In this document: in pieces, positions 63,345 through 64,000 of the stretch | How positions within the stretch are numbered: the stretch's first letter is position 1 | How the letters are laid out: every line of letters begins with the position of its first letter | Assembly (NCBI RefSeq): GCF_001570805.1 | Contig: NZ_BCSJ01000013.1 | Span: 248,001-312,000, forward strand | Length of the DNA: 64,000 nt | Direction: 5' to 3' | Source: Brevibacterium epidermidis NBRC 14811 | GTDB lineage: Bacteria > Actinomycetota > Actinomycetes > Actinomycetales > Brevibacteriaceae | The notes under the pieces: model-generated | What the model saw: only the letters and a program-made list of their open reading frames with translations | What the model was told of the DNA's origin: nothing | Database searches by the model: none | Translations under genes and position numbers: made by a program

Positions 63345-64000
63345 GTGCTCTCCAGAACTCGCAGTGATCGGATATTGCGCTCGAGGTGCCAGGACACCCA
63401 GTCCGAGACCATCTTCGACCCGTCGATCTGATCGTGCAGGTCAGCGGCTTCGGCCTTCTCCCAGTCGCCGGACAGCAGCGCTGCCATATGTTCGAGCGCA
63501 TCGGTGTCGGGCAGTGCCGCACCGGAGGGCCGGCAGTTCGTGCACACGGCCCCGCCCAACGCTGCGGAAAACGCACGGTGGGGTCCGGGGCTGCCGCACT
63601 GGGCGCAGTCGAGCAGGCTCGGTGCCCACCCGGCCACGGACATCGCGCGCAGCAGGTACGCATCGAGGGACAGCCTCGGCGGGTGTTCGCGGTTGCACAG
63701 CGATCGGATAGCAGAGACGAGGAGGAGGAAATGCGTGCGGGACTGTGGTTCGGCTTCGGTGATGCTGCGTGCCGTTTCCGCCATCACCGAGGCGGCCGAA
63801 TAGACATCGAAGTCCGTGGCGATTCCGCGAGCGAAGGGCTCAACCAGCTCGACCTGGGTGACGATGTCGAGGCTGCGCCCGACATGGCATTGCAGGTCGA
63901 CGAGCATAAAGGGTTCGAGGCGGGAGCCGAACCGCGATTTCGTCCGGCGCACCCCCTTTGCAACGGCACGGACGAGGCCGTGGCTGCGAGTGAGCACGGT
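63341..64000 (-). CDS. recO: DNA repair protein RecO, N-terminus cut by window edge
   Basis: About 219 residues are visible; the start lies beyond 64000. RecO loads RecA on SSB-coated DNA with RecR. The visible part covers the end of the OB fold ([16 protein letters not shown]), the helical domain and a zinc-type Cys cluster C-A-Q-C-G...C-T-N-C. It is coupled to uppS as in mycobacteria. Confidence 0.93.
   Translation of the reverse strand, partial: TVLTRSHGLVRAVAKGVRRTKSRFGSRLEPFMLVDLQCHVGRSLDIVTQVELVEPFARGIATDFDVYSAASVMAETARSITEAEPQSRTHFLLLVSAIRSLCNREHPPRLSLDAYLLRAMSVAGWAPSLLDCAQCGSPGPHRAFSAALGGAVCTNCRPSGAALPDTDALEHMAALLSGDWEKAEAADLHDQIDGSKMVSDWVSWHLERNIRSLRVLEST

Noticed and set aside
1..64000. 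Mobile elements, prophage genes, CRISPR arrays or defence islands
   Set aside because: I looked for transposases, integrases, phage structural genes, evenly spaced exact repeats and restriction or toxin-antitoxin pairs. None was found apart from the palindrome repeats and the orphan PemK-like gene.

Overview
The window is a 64 kb stretch of a GC-rich (mid-60s % GC by eye) actinobacterial chromosome, most like Brevibacterium or a close relative in the Micrococcales. This rests on gene content and gene order, not on a database search. Signs are many GTG and TTG starts, -10 boxes of the form TANNNT placed 6-8 bases before the start codon, a mycobacteria-like housekeeping order (hrcA-dnaJ-rsmE-phoH-ybeY-corC-era; recO-uppS; dgt-dnaG; lepA next to a PemK-like gene; holA, comEC, comEA) and a corynebacterial-type gap with an N-terminal extension. 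Coding density is high. I see no prophage, insertion sequence, CRISPR array or rRNA.

Layout. 1-4050: thrS, an AP4A phosphorylase-like HIT gene and a truncated S9 peptidase, all overlapping by ATGA on the minus strand. 4246-6229: a tyrosine/glutamine-rich membrane protein and a four-tRNA cluster (Gly, Cys, Val, Val). 6366-9019: a PGPGW membrane protein, zapE and era. 8081-15094: the hrcA-to-era minus-strand string headed by a CIRCE operator. 15184-18420: a DUF3097 gene, two tandem DUF4870 genes with FUS-like low-complexity tails and a small membrane protein. 18516-24784: hemW-lepA, an EEP phosphatase, an orphan PemK-like gene, rpsT and holA. 24854-30413: comEC, comEA, degV and a UDP-sugar dehydrogenase. 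30509-38467: a membrane protein, nadE, leuS, an acyl-CoA ligase and a glutathionyl-hydroquinone-reductase-type transferase. 38491-46027: DedA, BrkB and gap proteins, then a TetR/MFS/dehydrogenase/membrane-protein operon. 46191-50722: dusB-dgt-dnaG. 50833-54777: an ABC-F gene with a possible attenuator leader, then an XRE-cupin regulator divergent from a lactate permease. 54845-58427: a partial ectoine-degradation cluster (doeA, AsnC/Lrp regulator, aminotransferase). 58596-64000: glyS, a DEAD-box helicase, uppS and a truncated recO.

How the genes fit together. Most are translation, replication and repair, or protein-quality genes in translationally coupled strings. The accessory parts are the TetR/MFS export operon, the ABC-F gene, the lactate permease pair and the ectoine-degradation pair of transcripts.

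The most unusual signals are not genes. (1) A 12-mer, TCGCCGAGGCGG, occurs at least 15 times, and its 10-base core about 25 times, in different reading frames and between genes. (2) A 55-base perfect-arm palindrome lies at gene 3' ends, and half of one copy forms the stop codon and last residues of holA. (3) A run of five to seven 23-24 bp repeats lies between doeA and its regulator.
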